A stretch of DNA of 64,000 bases from Sorex araneus (lineage: Eukaryota > Chordata > Mammalia > Eulipotyphla > Soricidae): contig NC_073313.1 in the NCBI RefSeq assembly GCF_027595985.1, positions 111,222,552 through 111,286,551 on the forward strand, in the 5' to 3' direction. The notes beneath the pieces are model-generated. The model was not told the origin of the DNA. It did not search any database and saw nothing but the letters and a program-made list of their open reading frames with translations. The position numbers and the translations under genes are program-made. This document shows positions 35,400 to 47,281 of this stretch, piece after piece (positions within the stretch are counted from its first letter, which is position 1; the number at the start of each line of letters is the position of its first letter).

Positions 35400-37030
35400 T
35401 ATTTAGGTAGGCAGGATCCTGCAGACAAAAGGAAGTCCAAATGTAGTTGATATTTATAGTATAACGGTATAGATTAGGCCCTCTAAGGGGAAGTCACCAA
35501 ACACCTTCTAGGAAATGTAAGTGACGGGTGAATGCTCGTTGTTCGTGAGATCGTGCTCACAGTCTGAGAGACTCGTGCTCCACCAGCGGGAAGCGGAGAG
35601 CGAAGGGGACTCCAGGCAGTAGATCTGGAGCTCCCTGAAGGACACCAGAGACCGGCCCAGACTGACCTCATCAGAACCAGGCTGAGTACTGACACGGCCC
35701 CCAGCCCCACTGGTCACTTTTGGTGGCACACACCAAGTCAGCATTCGATCTGGCCACAGGACACCAGCAGAAGGAGAGGGGCTGCTTTTGTCCAGCTCTG
35801 GAAGCTTCCCCGCGTGTGTGGCATTGTCATCTGCCTGCCGTGGTGGAGGAGACTCACCCGGGACTCTGGTCAGCCCACCAGACAGGAAGTGTCCCGGGTC
35901 CAGTCAGCTGCAGGCTCTGCGCAGGGCCTTCCCCGCCAGGGGCTGGGCTAACTTGGGCGTCTGCAGCCAGGACAGGGCGGCAGGGGGTGCCCCAAGCCAC
36001 GCCTCAAGCCTGTGGCTGCCGTCTGCTCGTACCGTGCGTGTGTGGGGTGTGTGTTTCTTTTCCATAAAACTCCATGGAAGACGGGCCGTGAGCCGAGCCC
36101 CGTGCTCGGGAGTGAGGCTAGAGTTCTCAGCCACATTGTGATTCTTCTGAAAATCTTCAAGTGATGGGGGAAAAAAAAAACAACTCCTCAGATTTCTTCA
36201 TGATGACCATAAATGAGTTCTCTGTCTCTGCATTAGATTTGTTTGAAATTGCTCTATCAGTGAACCCAAACAGGTCCCTCCATTCTGTAGATTCGTGTTT
36301 CCTGGGGGCTGGGGGCCCAGCCAGCACGCTCTGCCCTGAGTGCCCTGCAGTACTCCCTTTCCCCACCCGACACCCACCCAGCCCCGGGCTCCTCAGAGCC
36401 GCTCAGTGCCACTGCTTCCGTGACCGTCGAGGATGGGTCAGAAACGCTTAGTTGTCCCTAGAGAAAACCCCCCACCCCCCACTTCCCCGCGATGGCACTT
36501 GCCTTCCTTCAGCACCCGCAACTGCCATCATTCCCCTCAAAACCCGAAGCCCCTGATGAAAACACCAGCTGTGGTGCTGCCAGCCCCGGGTGAGGGCCGG
36601 CTGCTGAGCTGCCGTCCTCTGGCACAACTTGCACAGCAGACAGAGCGAATGACTTCTGGGGGGGGGGGCGGGCAGACGAGCCCCTGACAGAGACATCACG
36701 GCCTGGGGAGGGGACAGGAGACCCCGAGGCAGGCACAGAAGTCACTGTTGGCAGCTGTGTGTGGGGGCCACAAGAAGCATGGTGAGCGCCACTGCCGGGG
36801 CTGTGGGGGCGACTCCCCACTCCCTCCCCCACGCACAGAAACCAGCTCGGGTCAGTCAGGCTGCCCGGGGTTCGGAATCACTTCTTCGGCTCTTCTCTCA
36901 GCGTGCTTTCACATTCCTCCACGTTTCAAAAGTCCACCGGCCTGCGGTTGTATCTTGTCAGTTTGGGGAGTTTAAAAATAATGAAAAGTAAAGTGAGCGA
37001 GGCGAAGGACAGAGCCTTGCTTTCTGATAC
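35400..37030 (+). other. GC-rich 3' UTR part of the LDAH retrocopy
   Basis: About 1.6 kb of GC-rich sequence between two SINEs, much richer than the AT-rich flanks outside the duplication. The open frames on both strands (60-117 codons) overlap one another, show no domain and are by-products of GC richness. Assignment to the LDAH 3' UTR rests on its position between the coding remnant and the terminal AATAAA plus target duplication. Confidence 0.65.
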
Positions 37031-37071
37031 CTAAACATCAAATGAATTTTGGAAATAAATGCTTACACCGG

Positions 37072-37255
37072 GGCTGGAGCGATAGCACAGCGGGTAGGGC
37101 GTTTGCCTTGCACGCGGCCGACCCGGGTTGGGTTCCCGGCATCCCATAAGGTCCCCCAGCACCGCCAGGAGTAATTCCTGAGTGCAGAGCCAGGAGTAAC
37201 CCCTGTGCAATGCCGGGTGTGACCTAAAAAGCAAAATAAATAAATAAATTAAGTG
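37072..37255 (+). mobile_element. SOR-type SINE, near consensus
   Basis: GGGGCTGGAGCGATAGCACAGCGGGTAGGGCG head, close to the other young copies, with one B-box change (GGGTTGGGTTCC). Ends in (AAAT)n. No convincing target duplication because both flanks are A/T repeats. Confidence 0.93.
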
Positions 37256-37529
37256 CCTAAATAAATCAATAAATACTTGCTTGCTTGCACCACGCCTGTG
37301 ACCTTGCCTGGCTGCTCTTGGCGTGTGTGGGGCGGGGCAGACCCTGAGCAGGCTGAGCCTCCCTAGGTTAGCATCTCTCTGTGCAGCCAGAAACCCACTT
37401 GCTCAGTGCTTCTCTGAGAGAAGAACAGGTCTCATTCCGAGGCTGAGGTTTCATGAGGAGTGAAGAGCTACGTGCGTGCATAGGGAGGTTGAGGCATGCG
37501 GGCACTGGAGGCTGGACTGTCTGTGGGTT

Positions 37530-37703
37530 TTTTTTTTTTAAGTTTCGTTTGGGGGCCCCCACTCTGCGGTGCTCAGGGCTTACTCTTAGAGCTCAGGGAT
37601 TACTGCTGGTGAGCTTGGGGGACCATGTGGGGTCCTGGGGATCGAACCCCTGTTTGTCACGTGCCAGGCAAATGCCCTGCTGCCTGTGCTGTCTTCCAGC
37701 CCC
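37530..37703 (-). mobile_element. SOR-type SINE, diverged
   Basis: Minus-strand copy with T-run tail, GCTTACTCTTAGAGCTCAGGGATTACTGC and a head ending TGCTGTCTTCCAGCCCC. About a fifth of positions differ from the young copies. Confidence 0.87.
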
Positions 37704-37878
37704 TGTGTGACTTTTAAGCTGCTTCATCTGATTTGGCTTCGGGACCTTCATTTATAAGAGAGACTTAATGATAAGGCCTTCCTCAGAGTATTGAAAGAAC
37801 AAGGGTGATGAAATTAAATTGTCTAACCAAGAGTATGTTCTTAATAAAGATTGAATATAAGAAAAAATGACTATTTCA

Positions 37879-38640
37879 TGTCAGATTTGTCCCCATATAT
37901 CAAACCTAGTTTTGACCTTAAGAACTTAATTCACAAATGTGAAGTCCTTACTATTTCATGGTAATTTATGTGTTTTAAACATTTTTATATCTGCATTTTT
38001 CTATTCAAATTTTAAGGATGAAACTTTTTAGTATGTTCTGCTTAATTCATAACATGGAGTAATTTTTTTTTGCCAAGTATAGTTTTGTTATAAGACCTTT
38101 AATTGTGAGCATCCTAAAGCCTTTTAGACAGCTATAGAAATTTGCTTTAGCTATACAATGCTTTTGCTAAGAGTTCTGGAACAAACTTTTTAAGACAACT
38201 GAAGAATACAATTTCATCATGCTAAATGAGACAATGATTAGCAAATTGATTCCAAATTTCTTGGGATATCAAGTTGTACTAAGTTCAGTAAGATAAGGAA
38301 GTTAGGTCTGTAAGATGTGACTGAACAGAGTATAGATGTGTATTTTAAGTAAGAAAGATAATGGATTGAGATATCATCGATGGGGAAAAGAAAGAAACTC
38401 TGTTAAAGTGAAGTTGCTTCTGAAATAGAACAAAGAAAAGTTTCATAATAACTGTAAAAGAAAGTGTAAAATGTTTGAGATTGGGTTTTTAGGGAAAAAA
38501 ACTAAATGATCAAACTCTATTGTTTTAAGGATCTCTTTAAATTCTATCAGCAGAACTTTTCTAGTATTTTTTGGCAAGGCCTATGGGAAAGATGCTAGAT
38601 AAATGGTACTGAGTCATGTTATGGTACTCTCAGATAATTG
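37879..38640. other. AT-rich unassigned sequence
   Basis: Flank downstream of the LDAH retrocopy; no gene or repeat recognised. Confidence 0.4.
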
Positions 38641-38755
38641 GAGGCTATGTACACTGGTGGAGGGATGGGTGTTTGATCATCATATGACTGAAACTCAAAC
38701 ATCAAAGTTTTGTGACTGTAGCTCATGGTGATTCAATAATAGTTTTTAAAAAAGC
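38641..38755 (+). mobile_element. Short L1-type tail
   Basis: GTACACTGGTGGAGGGATGGG, TGATCATCATATGACTGAAAC, GTAGCTCATGGTGATTCAATAA and a TTTAAAAAA end. A strongly 5'-truncated retroelement tail. Confidence 0.75.
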
Positions 38756-39120
38756 TACAATAAATTAAGGTTTTCAACATAGAACTAAATAAATTAAACG
38801 TAATTTTTTTAAACTGCATGTTTTACCTCTACAGATTTAAAAAATGCTTCTTTTGACTAGGACCCACCGTATCTTGCATTCTTGTGAGTAAAGTAAAATA
38901 TTTGCTATATTTTCTTTTCTTTCCAAATGACATCAGTTACATTTTCATGCTCTATGACACTATGTTGGTTTGCATAAATTCAGAAAGTAAGTATTTGCTT
39001 TTGTCGTAGAGTCTCTTCTCTAATACAGACAAGAAATCCCAAAAGATAGATGTGGGACACAAAGCCCTCTTCCAGGACAACATAGAGTTAAAATAGGATG
39101 GGGTTTAAAAGACAGGAGCA

Positions 39121-39296
39121 GGGGACTGGAGCAATAGCACGTAGGGTGTTTGCCTTGCATGTGGCCAACCTGGGCTCTATTCCCAGCATCCCATATGGTC
39201 CCCCGAGCACCACGAGGTGTAATTCCTGAGTGCATGAGCCAGGGGTAACCTCTGTGCATCACTGGGTGTGACCCCAAGGAAGCAAAAAAAATTAAT
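39121..39296 (+). mobile_element. SOR-type SINE
   Basis: Head GGGGACTGGAGCAATAGCACGTAGGG lacks a few bases after the A box; body and A-rich tail are complete. GGACAGGAGCA-type duplication on both sides (39111-39120 and 39300-39310). Confidence 0.92.
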
Positions 39297-39310
39297 AAAG
39301 GACAGGAGCA

Positions 39311-39919
39311 AGTGCAGTGATAACAGATACTCTTATAAATACCTGACAAACCTTAGGGAGACCCTAGAGGCAGGCTGGCTTTAAGAAGAAATGGAAGTCA
39401 TTTCTGCTATGAAAAACAAGGAACCTCCATATCTGCAAAGGAATTGTAGGTCTGGATTCACTGAACACAGCCTGGGCCCTGCTCTCAGACTCAAGAAAAG
39501 TCCTGGAGATCAGTCTCTCACCCAACCCTTAAGAGGTATGGGATGGACTCATTCCTGCCAGGACACTCCTACAGAAGGCGAGAAGGCTGAGGCCACCTCC
39601 AGCTCATCCTGCTGATCTGATCTTCACACTGCTTCACAGCTCATCTTCACAGTGTCTGAGACTGGCTAACCCTCATATGACAGGTAAAAGTTTTAATGCT
39701 TTACTAATGTAAGAAAACTGCTCAGTCCTTAGTCAATGGGGTACCCCAAATGGACAGTTCTCAAATATTGTTGTGTTTATGCAAAAGAACAAATCATGTT
39801 TATTAAGCCATCTGGCAAATGTAAAATGAAAGTGTAGAGAAACCTATGTTTTTGAAATTGTCTTTTGTAAAAATTAGATTCTTGTTCTATAAAAGTGATT
39901 GAATAAATTAATTTTCATA
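39311..39919. other. Unassigned sequence
   Basis: No recognisable repeat or gene. An open frame at 39391-39615 (74 codons) has no domain that I recognise. Confidence 0.35.
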
Positions 39920-39929
39920 GGCTTGATTT

Positions 39930-40252
39930 GGGAGAGCCTTGAAAATTCCCCATGGCATATTCATATTCCAAATACAGTAAAAGATATATACATACCTCTT
40001 GGAGAACTCGGCAAGCTACTGAGAGTATCCTGCCTGCATGGCAGAGCCTGGCAAACTACCCGTGGTGTATTCGATATGCCAAAAACAGTAACGATAGGTC
40101 TCATTCCCCTGACCCTGAAAAAGCCTCCAATCATTGGGAAAGACGAGTAAGGAGAGGCTGCTAAAATCTCAGGGCTGAGTGTAATAGAGATGTTACTGGT
40201 GCTTGCTGGAGTAAATCAACGAACAACGGGATAACAGTGATACAGTGATACA
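39930..40252 (+). mobile_element. RTE-tailed SINE with partial duplicate body
   Basis: A first partial body (39930-39985: GAGAGCCTTGAAAATTCCCC, GGCATATTCATATTCC) is followed by a full long body (39990-40180) and the RTE-derived tail ending GTGATACAGTGATACA. GRCTTGATTT flanks the whole block (39920-39929, 40253-40262), so both body copies entered together. No tRNA head. Confidence 0.8.
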
Positions 40253-40439
40253 GACTTGATTTAAAAAGTATCTCTGGGGGTATTCCAGATGAAATTGGTT
40301 TACTGACTATGGGTGGCAGCCTAGTTTATAAAGGGACTCAAAGCTGCACATGCTGTCACTAGTCTGACCAGGATGGTGGAGGCCATAGATTTACCAGGGA
40401 GAATGTCAGCTAAAAAGGCAGACATGGGAATTAGCTCAC

Positions 40440-41054
40440 CATAAGCACTGCCTACTGGGCTTCAGAGGGCTCTCACATGGGCCCTGCCCTTCCTGGCTCT
40501 CCCACGACCCCCCAGACCTTGCCTCCCGTCGCCATACCTCTCTGCTCGGTCCCCAACCGCGCTGCCCCTGTCCTGCACGTAATCAGCCTACCTTGAGCAC
40601 TGCCATCGTCCCAAGTGGTTACTAGGGGCGTGGCCTGTTATCTCAGGGAGTGTTGTCTCAAAAGGGGCGTGGCCTCCTCCCTGAGCAGTGGCCGCTAATT
40701 CGGCCACAGTTATTATTACTTTTACAGCATAATCTGTATAACCCGTTTCTTTGAAAAATACCCTGGCCATCTCAATCACTCTATGTCAAATAGTCCATTT
40801 GCTTATTCTAACTTCACAAAAACTATCAGTGAACAATAGAAGATGCACAAAACATTTGCAAGGAGAGCATAGCCTTAAAACCTTCACTAGAGGCCACACA
40901 TAAATCAGGATGAATGCCTGAGAGTAAGGAAGAATTCTAGAATAGGAACAAGGCTACCATTATCAATTTAGCACAACCAGAGCCCATCCTCCCACAGCAA
41001 GAGGGAATAGGGATAGACAACTAGAAGTTTCCAACTCTATACTTCCATACCAAT
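40440..41054 (+). promoter_or_regulatory. Probable L1 copy C 5' UTR/promoter region
   Basis: C-rich start followed by two identical motifs GGGGCGTGGCCT at 40625-40636 and 40664-40675, matching KLF/Sp1-type GC/CACCC boxes, then an AT-richer leader to ORF1. Position equals the copy B 5' UTR. Function inferred. Confidence 0.55.
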
Positions 41055-41960
41055 ATGAAGAAACAGCGAAAATCCCCTCCACGAAGAGAGGATGAAGAAA
41101 AGATTCCAGAAACCTCAACAGGGGCTACCCATATACACGACGTTTCAGAAAAAGAATTCAGAGAGGAAATCTTGAGGAGAGTCGACGTACTCCAAGCCCT
41201 CCAAGCAACCATGCAACAGATATCCAATAAATTAAGGGAGGATATAAATAAAGCATTGGATTGGTCCACCAAGAAAATGCAGGAAGAAATGAGAGCAGAA
41301 ATTTCAAAGCTATGAATGGAAGTCACACAAATAAAGGAATCAGTAGATGAATTAAAAATCTCAGTACGAGCCCTCAACAGTAGAATGGCAACAGCCGAAG
41401 ACAGAATCAGCGAGCTTGAAGATGAGCTTCACAAAGCTTGCAGACAACAACAAATAATGGCAAAAGACCTCAAAATGGCTCTAGAGCGAATCAGAGTCCT
41501 AGGGAATGACCTTAAGAGGAGCAACATAAGAATCATTGGAGTACGAGAAGCACAGGGAAGTAACTCCAATGAAAAAAACACAGTGAAAGACATCATTGCT
41601 AAGAAATTCCTAGAGCTGGAGAAGTCAGGCATCCAGATACAAGGAGCTCGAAGAGTACCAGCAAAAAGAGACCCAAATAAAAAGACTCCAACGCATGTCA
41701 TAGCCAGAATGACGGATGCTATGGAGAAAGACACAATACTGCAAGAAGCAAGGTCAAAGAAAGAAATCACATACAAAGAAGCCCCCTTATATTTACAGCA
41801 GACCTATCAGAGGAAACCCTCCAAGCCCGAAGACAATGGTGGGACATAGGGAAAAAACTCAACGAAATGAACGCATCGCCAAGAATGCTTTATGCGGCTA
41901 AACTCTCACTCAAACTTGAAGGAACCATACACTATTTCTCAGATAAATAGCAGCTCAGGA
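41055..41960 (+). pseudogene. L1 ORF1 remnant (copy C)
   Basis: MKKQRKSPPRREDEEK start; coiled coil from about residue 30. A TGA stop at 41313 splits the frame exactly inside the coiled coil. The second part (41316-41849) carries MATAEDRISELEDEL and NIRIIGVREAQGSNS (RNA-recognition module). A frameshift near 41790 then precedes the C-terminal RMLYAAKLSLKLEGTIHYF region. Otherwise well preserved. Confidence 0.87.
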
Positions 41961-42056
41961 ACTTCACAGACTCAAAGTCAAACTTAAAAAAAAGGACTAA
42001 AGGAGCTACTGTACGTAAAGGAAGAACCCCATAAAAACAACAAACCCCAAAGGAAA

Positions 42057-43975
42057 ATGACACAAAATCCTATGACAATAATCTCTCTCAATGTCAATGG
42101 CCTAACTGCACCAATTAAGAGACACAGAGTGGCAAAACGGATCCGGAAACTAAACCCAACATTCTGATGCCTGCAAGAAATACACCTGAACAGTCAGAAC
42201 AAATGCAGACTCAAAGTCAAAGGATGGAAAACAATCCTGCAGGCAAACAACTCCCTCAAAAACGCTGGGGTGGCCATACTAGTATCCGACAACATAGATT
42301 TCAGGTTTAAAAAGATTCGAAGGTGGGGCCGGAGTGATAGCGCAGCGGGTAGGGCGTTTGCCTTGCATGCGGCCGACCCGGGTTCGATCCCCGGCATCCC
42401 ATATGGTCCCCCAAGCACCGCCAGGAGTAATTCCTGAGTGCAAAGCCAGGAGTAACCCCTGAGCATCGCTGGGTGTGACCCAAAAAGCAAAAAAAAAAAG
42501 ATTCGAAGGGACAGTGAAGGTCATTTTCTATTTATCAAGGGATATGTACAACAGGAAGAAATCACACTCTTAAATGTATACACACCTAACGAACGACCAG
42601 CTAAATACTTACAACAACTCCTAACAGACTTTAAAGAGGACATCACTAGCAGCACAATAATAGTTGGAGACTTCAACACCGCCTTATCCCATCTGGATAG
42701 ATCGACAAGAACAAAACTCAGCAAGGAAACATTGACTATGAAAGAAGAAATGGAAGAGAGAGGCTTAATAGACCTATACAGGGCTATACACCCCAAAAAG
42801 AAAGAATACACATTCTTTTCCAGTGCACATGGAACATTTTCTAAAATAGACCATGTACTGGACCACAAAACATACCTCAATAGAATTGGAAAAATAGAAA
42901 TTGTATCAACTATCTTTTCAGACCATGATGCACTAAAGATAGAAGCTAATCACACGCACACATGGAAAACCAAAGCAAACACCTGAAAATTAAACAGCTC
43001 GGTGTTGAACAATGAGTGGGTCAGGAAGGAAATCAAGGAAGAAATCAAGAGACACCTTGAAACAACAAAGAATGAAGACATGAGCTACCAAAACCTATGG
43101 GACGCAGCTAAAGCCGTGTTAAGGCAAAAATTTATACCTCTGCAAGCATTCCTTAGGAAGGAAGAAAGGGCCTAAATAGATAACTTGACTTCACAGCTCA
43201 AGATGTTAGAAAAGGACCAGAAAAAGGGACCCAAGCCTAACCGAAGGAAAGAAATAATAAAAATTAGAGCAGAAATTAATGACATGGAAACCCAGAAAAC
43301 AATCTTAAAGGTCAATGAAACCAAGAGCTGGTTCTTTGAGAAAATAAACAAGATTAATAAACCGCTAGCAAGACTCACAAAGAAAGAGAGAGAGAGAACC
43401 CTAATAAAGCGAATCAGAAATGAAAAGGGGGACATCACAACAGAAACCATGGAGATTCAAAAGGTCATCAGAGACTACTTTAAAAGTCTCTATGCCACGA
43501 AACAAGATAACCTAAAAGAAATGGATGAATTCCTGGATTCCTACAATCTCCCAAGACTGAATCAAGTAGACCTAGAATACCTGAATAGACCCATTAATAT
43601 TAAGGACACTTCTCAAAAAATTAGAAATTGAGCTTCCATTTGATCCAGCAATACCACTTCTGGTAATATATCCCAGAGAAACAAAAAAGTATAGTCGAAA
43701 TGACATCTTCACTTCTTTGTTCATCACAACACTGTTTCCAATAGCCAGAATCTGGAAAAAACCCGAATGCCCGAGAACAGATGACTGGCTAAAGAAACTT
43801 TGGTACATCTATACAGTGGAATACTATGCAGCTATTAGAAAAGATGAATTCATGAAGTTTGCATATAAGTGGATCAACATGGAAAGTATCATGCTAAGTG
43901 AAATGAGTCAGAAAGAGAGGGACAAACATAGAAGATTGCACTCATCTGTGGAATATAAAATAACAGAGTAGGAGA
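42057..43975 (+). pseudogene. L1 ORF2 remnant lacking the RT domain (copy C)
   Basis: Endonuclease well preserved: NVNGL start, VGDFNTALSHLDRS (about 42663), SAHGTFSKIDHVLDHK, FSDHDALKIEANH (about 42915). Linker to [24 protein letters not shown] (43600). The next codons already belong to the C-terminal end (about 43610-43960: cysteine-poor tail, YIYTVEYYAAIRKDEFMKFAYKW). About 2.1 kb, the whole RT domain, is absent relative to copy B. Confidence 0.88.
42324..42494 (+). mobile_element. SOR-type SINE, young copy with perfect target duplication
   Basis: Near-consensus copy: GGGGCCGGAGTGATAGCGCAGCGGG head with intact B box (GGGTTCGATCC), body and (A)n tail. Perfect 15 bp duplication AAAAAGATTCGAAGG (42309-42323, 42495-42509) inside L1 copy C ORF2. 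Good reference for the family's structure. Confidence 0.96.
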
Positions 43976-44536
43976 CTACCACCCAAGAATAGTAGTATAT
44001 AATACCAGGAGGTTGGCTCCATGGCTTGGAAGCTGGCCTCACATGCTAGGGGAAAGGCAGCCCGGATAGAGAATGCAACACCAAGTAAAAGGTGGTTGGA
44101 GATCCCATGCAGAAAGGGAGATGCGTGCTGAAAGTAGACTAGAGACAGAACATGATGGCCACTCAATACCCTTATCGTAAACCACAACACCCAAAAGGAG
44201 AGAGAGAACAAAATGGAATACCCTGTCACAGAGTCGGGGTGGGGTGGTAGGGGATGAGATTGGAGGGTGGGAGAGATACTGGATTCATTGGTGGTGGAGA
44301 ATGGACACTGGTGGAGGGATGGGTTCTCGAATATTGTATAAAGGAAACACAAGCATGAAAATGGGTAAATTTGTAACTGTACCCTCAGGGTGACTCACTA
44401 ATTAAAAAAAAGGGCAGACTTGCTCTTTCTTAAGCCTAGTAATAGGATGAGGGGCTTCCAAGTAAACATATAAGCTGGTTCTAAATATTTGTTCTTAGTT
44501 CAACATGCTCATATAATCGTTTGGACCAAACAAGGG

Positions 44537-45345
44537 TTTTTTTAATTGAATCACCATGAGATACATTTTCAACGCTTTCATGATCTGATTTCAGTCATAC
44601 AAAGTTCCAACACCCATCCCTCCACAAATGTGCATTTCCCACCAACAACATTCCATGTGTTCCTCCTTCCATCTCCCCTTCTCTACCCCCACCCGCCGCC
44701 CAGAAAGCTGTCTCTATGGCATGCACTTTTCTTCTCTGTTTCTCTCTTTCTACTTTTGGGCATTATGGGTTGCAGTAAAGATACTGAAAGGCATTCATGT
44801 TTGGTCCTTTACCCAATTTCAGCACACATCTCCTATCCAGAACAATTACTTCCAACCACCATTTTCATAATGGTCCCTTCTCTATCCCAAATCCCCTCTC
44901 TACTAGCCCTTAAGACAGACTCCCAACTGTGGACCAATCTTCCTGACCCTTGTTTCTACTGTACTTGGAGGTTAGTCTGATACAATGCTTTTTATTATAT
45001 GCCACAAACGAGTGCAGTAATTCTATATCTGTCATCCTCCTGACTTATTTCATTCAACATGATATTCTCCGTGTCCATTCATTTATAAGCGAATTTTATG
45101 ACTTCATTTCCCCCCCCTAACTGCTGTATAGTATTCCATTGTGTAGATGTGCAATGGTTTCTTAAAAAGTCATCTGTTCTTGGGCACTCAGGTTGTTTCC
45201 AGATTCTGGCTATTGTGAACAGTGTTGCAATGAACATACAGGTGCAGATGTCATTTCTGCTGTGTGTTTTTGCACCCCTGGAGTATATTCTCAGAAGTGG
45301 TATTGGCCTATCAGTATGCAAAACAAAGAAATCAAAGTTCATGCT
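44537..45345 (-). mobile_element. 5'-truncated L1 (3' UTR and ORF2 end)
   Basis: Minus strand: T-run tail at 44537, ATTGAATCACCATGAGATAC, C-rich 3' UTR, then ORF2 C-terminal remnant 45079-45342 (HSRNDICTCMFIATLFTIARIWKQPECPRTDDFL). It lies tail-to-tail with L1 copy C. It was truncated near 45345; right-hand target duplication uncertain. Confidence 0.85.
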
Positions 45346-45636
45346 GGGTATGAGGTTTTATAACCCTATCTAGTACCTTGGGATATCCCTGGCTGGGAAG
45401 CTATTAACAAGTTAATAAATTTCACAGGGAACCAATTTTCTTTCTTTAAATATCTTTATTACCAGGTCCTATAGGTTAATAGCCTGGTGTTACCATGTAT
45501 GAGAGAGAACCTGGACCCAAAATATTATTTTCTATTAACCAAAAATTATAGGTTAAGAAATGATTACTTTTTGTCCTTATAAGCACAGGAATAGGTATGG
45601 AACTATTTTGCTTTGTTTTTTGCTGTTTTAACTTTT

Positions 45637-46225
45637 GTCTCACCATTCAGAGAGAAGGGGCCCTCAGGGCAATTAATTCTTGGGAAGCAATAAAACCAAT
45701 ATCCCCAAGGCTCGAAAAACCCATCTTGTGAACCCAGGAACACAGGAGCTAAGTCCTGATAAGACCTTTGTTTTGCTCCAGCACAGATCCAGAGAAGACT
45801 GAACCCCCTCAGAGAGAAACTCCAGCAGAAGCAAAAGTCAGGAAAAGAATATCATCAACTTCTCCCAATTCTATACCTTTGGAAATCACCCTAGCAATAG
45901 ACTCTTACCTAGGTAGAAAGCAGCTGGGGCAGCTTGGAAGAAACCCTATAAAAGCCAACTTAACAAAAGAAGCTCGAACATATGCTGCCAAAGCCCACGT
46001 AATTCTTGTGCCCATATGTTGCTGCCAAACACATATGGTGCCCAAGCACATGTGTCACCTGTATCTCCCCTCTTGAGATGTTTACTTTCCTACTTTCATA
46101 TCTAATGCTGGGATGTGTACTGACTCTCCCCCTGTACTCTGGAGAAGACTTGTGTTCTATCTTAAGCGTGTTATTTGCTCTCTCTTATTCTGCAATGCTT
46201 ACAAATAAAACTGTTTTTCACTTCA
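45637..46225 (+). mobile_element. Solitary LTR of an endogenous retrovirus-like element
   Basis: About 590 bp with LTR landmarks: begins TGTCTCACC, TATA box CTATAAAAG at 45956-45964, a repeated ACATATG/CACATGTG-containing stretch (45977-46055), and an AATAAA signal at 46204-46209. No gag, pol or env sequence adjoins it. The left part of the R region is confirmed by the retroposed copy at 15096-15368. The exact 3' limit and flanking duplication could not be fixed. Confidence 0.65.
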
Positions 46226-46615
46226 AGATATACTAATGATCCAAAAATAAAAGAGAGAAAGCACAAAGGGGCCCAGTTCCACATATCCTACACCCTTCCT
46301 TCCCAACCTTCAAAAGTAAAATAATTCTTTCAGCTGACATCTCTTGGACCTTTTTGGAATGGTGGCAGATTTCCCTGTCTTCTGGTGATGCCCGGGTAGA
46401 CTCCATGCCTATCTTCTCAATATTAAGAGAACTGGTTTTGGTCATATGCATCAACACACTTAATTGAATTTTAAACAGCTCACAGTTATACTTCCTATCA
46501 CCAGTGATGGTAGAGAAAGTAAAGAACAACCCCTAGTCTAATCTATCAGTGTCTCTCAAGAGGACTAACAACAAAGATTCACCTTCAATACAGCAAGAGC
46601 ACAGAAAACCCATTG
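46226..46615. other. Unassigned sequence
   Basis: Downstream of the LTR. The minus-strand frame 46233-46529 has no recognisable domain, and I see no retroviral motif in it. Confidence 0.35.
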
Positions 46616-46856
<241 letters not shown>

Positions 46857-47281
46857 GTATGTAAACCCTACTGGGGACAGAAATATTTTCTATTTTTTCA
46901 TGGTTTTATATAACTAACAGTGTTTGAATAGATTTATTAACAAGCCTGGATGTGGCTCAATTGATGAGAACATATCTTGCATGTGACCTCTGATAATCAC
47001 TGGATGTGTCCACATAATTAACAAGAAAAATTAATAAAGCTTATTTCCCATAAGATATTACTTATTTCTATTGCAATTATCAAGGAATCTCTCTTCCCAC
47101 ATCTTTGCTGATGAATATCTCATAAATATTTTTTAAAATGGCTAATTTATGGGTTATAAAATAATATCTCATGGTGAGAGGTTATAAAAAAAGATGTTAT
47201 AAAAAAGGAAGCAGTTTTATTTAACGAAGGTGCATTAAATGTCTGCATCTTTAAGGTAAAAAGGAAAGTGCCTACCATAAA

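Larger units (their letters stand above)
33790..37866 (+). pseudogene. LDAH: Processed retrocopy of LDAH (whole mRNA, about 4.1 kb)
   Basis: LDAH is a lipid-droplet-associated serine hydrolase of about 325 residues. The retrocopy starts in a GC-rich 5' UTR (33790), has no introns, and its coding part spans 33867-34823. It continues through a long GC-rich 3' UTR to AATAAA at 37843-37848 and a short A tract at 37862-37867. An imperfect 15 bp duplication (AAGATGACTATTTCA at 33775-33789; AAAATGACTATTTCA at 37864-37878) brackets it, marking L1-mediated insertion. The first 170 residues are well conserved, including the nucleophile motif GHSIG (Ser at residue 139, 34281). At least three frameshifts follow between 34390 and 34620, and the stretch that should carry the catalytic histidine is reduced to KNAFVLNF (34740-34760). 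Three SOR SINEs inserted later into the 3' UTR. Confidence 0.9.
40430..44406 (+). mobile_element. L1 copy C, internally deleted (no RT)
   Basis: GC-rich 5' UTR (about 40440-41054), ORF1, ORF2 endonuclease, then a direct junction near 43607 to the ORF2 end, and a 3' UTR (43975-44405). Close in sequence to copy B in ORF1 and the endonuclease. A young SOR SINE sits in ORF2. The 5' boundary is approximate. Confidence 0.87.

Noticed and set aside
35720-36832. Several overlapping 70-117 codon frames on both strands
   Set aside because: They overlap each other in a GC-rich retrocopied 3' UTR and show no domain; such frames are expected by chance at this composition.
42324-42400. Possible tRNA gene
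   Set aside because: A and B boxes are present, but this is the head of a SOR SINE with body, A-tail and target duplication.
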